Made by a program: the position numbers and the translations under genes
In this document: positions 14,009-14,361 of the stretch, one piece after another
Layout: every line of letters begins with the position of its first letter
Numbering within the stretch: position 1 is the stretch's first letter
Assembly (NCBI GenBank): GCA_964392415.1
Contig: CAYMPL010000050.1
Span: forward strand, 1-14,361
Length of the DNA: 14,361 nucleotides
Source of the DNA: CAYJMQ01 sp964392415
GTDB lineage: Bacteria; Bdellovibrionota; JACOXK01; 2-02-FULL-40-11
Reading direction: 5' to 3'
Notes under the pieces: model-generated
What the model was told of the DNA's origin: nothing
What the model saw: only the letters and a program-made list of their open reading frames with translations
Databases searched by the model: none

Positions 14009-14015
14009 AATAGAT

Positions 14016-14361
14016 GGGGGCGAACTGGTTTCGACGGGGGTATGAGGCTCAAGTCTGGCATGCCGAGGCGCTGTCGCTCGACAAACACAGCAATCGCATA
14101 ATTGCCAACGAGCAATTAGCACTCGCTGCTTAATTTAAGCAGCACGTTCTCTAGGATTTCGCCCGTAGGGTCCTAGAGAGCGACGATTATACGGGATAGC
14201 CTCTGATGTTGCTTTCTGATTCAGCGGCGAAATTAAAAGGAAGCTATCTTTCAGGGGAGCCTGCCGCGGGCGCCTCGAAAGAGAAAAGCAAAACAACGGC
14301 TAAGCATGTAGTCAGCTGAGTGTAGTACTTTCGGACGTGGGTTCGATTCCCACCGCCTCCA
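14016..14361 (+). ncRNA. ssrA: Transfer-messenger RNA (tmRNA, SsrA)
   Basis: One-piece tmRNA that rescues stalled ribosomes with SmpB. The 5' end GGGGGCG (14016-14022) pairs with CGCCTCC (14354-14360), with one G-U pair, as the acceptor stem. The 5' block GAACTGGTTTCGACGG and the T-arm GGGTTCGATTCCC are typical. The tag frame starts at the resume codon GCC (14103-14105), in the context ATAATT-GCC-AAC, like ATAGTC-GCA-AAC in E. coli, and encodes ANEQLALAA before TAA. That stop lies in the hairpin GCTGCTTA / TAAGCAGC, as usual for helix 5. Pseudoknot-rich sequence fills the rest. The window ends at the discriminator A; whether CCA is encoded cannot be seen. Confidence 0.97.

Overview
The window reads as chromosomal DNA of a Gram-negative bacterium. 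It carries Pal and three further lipoprotein genes, a FadL-like outer-membrane protein, a multiheme c-type cytochrome, and housekeeping genes (tsaD, rsmA, panB, panC, smpB, ssrA). The family mix (Pal / DUF4398 lipoprotein / YbgF-type TPR lipoprotein, a metallophosphatase-cytochrome fusion, PD40 propeller, DUF502) resembles deltaproteobacterial-type lineages (Desulfobacterota, Myxococcota or a neighbouring candidate group). That placement is inferred from family distribution as I recall it, not from a tree. Almost everything is on the + strand; one long gene is on the - strand.

Layout. 1-416: 3' end of a dGTPase-like HD hydrolase. 498-3801: a tight run of four lipoprotein genes, pal, a DUF4398-like lipoprotein, a YbgF/CpoB-like lipoprotein, and a lipoprotein that joins a 5'-nucleotidase-like domain to a four-heme domain. 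This last gene is the most important item. Its frame is interrupted by a TGA at 2236-2238, exactly where I recall relatives carrying Cys in an 'EPCGC' motif. The next 30 nt form a stem-loop with GGTCTG in the loop, at the same distance from TGA as in the E. coli fdhF SECIS. I read it as a selenoprotein of 583 residues, not two ORFs. 3802-4051: a scrambled stretch. 4052-4870: a PD40 beta-propeller protein whose 5' end looks broken. 5014-5946: two small unknown secreted proteins. 5983-7831: tsaD and rsmA.

7810-9777 (-): an unknown 655-residue exported protein with a coiled-coil C-terminus. Its 3' end overlaps rsmA. Its promoter is back to back with that of the FadL-like gene (9870-11204), and both transcripts look leaderless. 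From 9870 to 13950 the genes are almost contiguous (FadL-like, panB, panC, DUF502, smpB), with stop/start overlaps between panC, DUF502 and smpB. The window ends with tmRNA (ssrA, 14016-14361), next to its protein partner SmpB and under its own -10 box. The predicted proteolysis tag is ANEQLALAA.

A palindromic repeat of the type ATCCY-GA-stem-GAA-stem-GA-RGGAT occurs twice: once inside the signal-peptide region of the selenoprotein gene, and once between smpB and the ssrA promoter. No insertion sequence, CRISPR array, phage gene or tRNA was seen. The only stretches without a clear gene are 417-497, 3802-4051, 4871-5013 and 9778-9869, all under 300 bp.
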